Assembly (NCBI GenBank): GCA_964650975.1
Contig: CAZYWA010000244.1
Span: 1-10,789 of the forward strand
Reading direction: 5' to 3'
From: CAZYWA01 sp964650975 [NCBI: uncultured bacterium]
GTDB taxonomy: Bacteria > JADJOY01
Length of the DNA: 10,789 bases
A model generated the notes under the pieces. The model was not told the DNA's origin, searched no databases, and saw only the letters and a program-made list of their open reading frames with translations. Positions 10,718 to 10,789 of this stretch are shown here, piece by piece (the stretch's first letter is position 1; the number at the start of each line of letters is the position of its first letter). A program made the position numbers and the translations under genes.

Positions 10718-10772
10718 GCGCGCCGGAGACCGGCGCGCTCCACTGGTTGGAGCCCGCCGGTCCCCGGCGGGC
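10718..10772. repeat. Palindromic repeat pair, copy 2
   Basis: Two facing hairpin units. The left (10718-10741) has arms GCGCGCCGG and CCGGCGCGC around AGA and ends in CTCC. The right (10749-10772) starts GGAG and has arms GCCCGCCGG and CCGGCGGGC around TCC. They are joined by CTCCA-CTGGT-TGGAG, so the whole 55 bases is one large imperfect palindrome with about 3 mismatches in 25 pairs. The right unit, with two further bases (10749-10774), is identical in reverse complement to 2746-2771. It begins 8 bases after the stop of the ATPase remnant and could act as that gene's 3' hairpin. Confidence 0.75.
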
Positions 10773-10789
10773 GGCGCGGGTAGTGGCCG

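Overview
This is a GC-rich bacterial chromosomal window. It carries one complete minus-strand gene (GTP-type phosphoenolpyruvate carboxykinase, pckG) and a divergent plus-strand cluster of three: an MscK-type mechanosensitive channel, the 4-alpha-glucanotransferase malQ, and the glycogen branching enzyme glgB. Each end of the window holds only the 3' part of another gene: a UvrD-like helicase on the left (minus strand) and the last 50 codons of what looks like a P-type cation ATPase on the right (plus strand). Gene content does not fix the phylum. The dispersed palindromic repeats and gene mix remind me of Verrucomicrobia (Opitutales-like), but Myxococcota/Deltaproteobacteria-type or other GC-rich Gram-negative lineages remain possible. 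A signal peptide and a large periplasmic domain on the channel fit a Gram-negative (diderm) cell.

Layout. 1-600 (-): helicase C-terminal remnant. 659-688: stem-loop directly after the pckG stop. 694-2451 (-): pckG. 2452-2780: divergent intergenic region with a perfect 11-bp inverted repeat, a 76-bp palindrome-ended repeat, and the first part of a second repeat family that runs into the start of the channel gene. 2781-6125 (+): channel. 6209-8320 (+): malQ. 8317-10302 (+): glgB, overlapping malQ by ATGA. 10313-10388: second copy of the 76-bp repeat, inverted. 10555-10710: ATPase remnant. 10718-10772: second copy of the other palindromic repeat pair.

Function. PckG makes phosphoenolpyruvate from oxaloacetate and feeds gluconeogenesis. 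MalQ and GlgB reshape alpha-1,4-glucans and add alpha-1,6 branches, i.e. glycogen metabolism. The channel upstream of malQ/glgB, in the same direction and closely spaced, suggests co-transcription of an osmotic safety valve with storage-glucan enzymes. That is inference from layout only.

I see no defence system, CRISPR array, transposase, tRNA or rRNA. The most unusual content is the two families of small palindromic repeats. They recur at both ends of the channel-malQ-glgB block, lie next to truncated genes, and in one case appear to supply the start codon and first codons of the channel gene.
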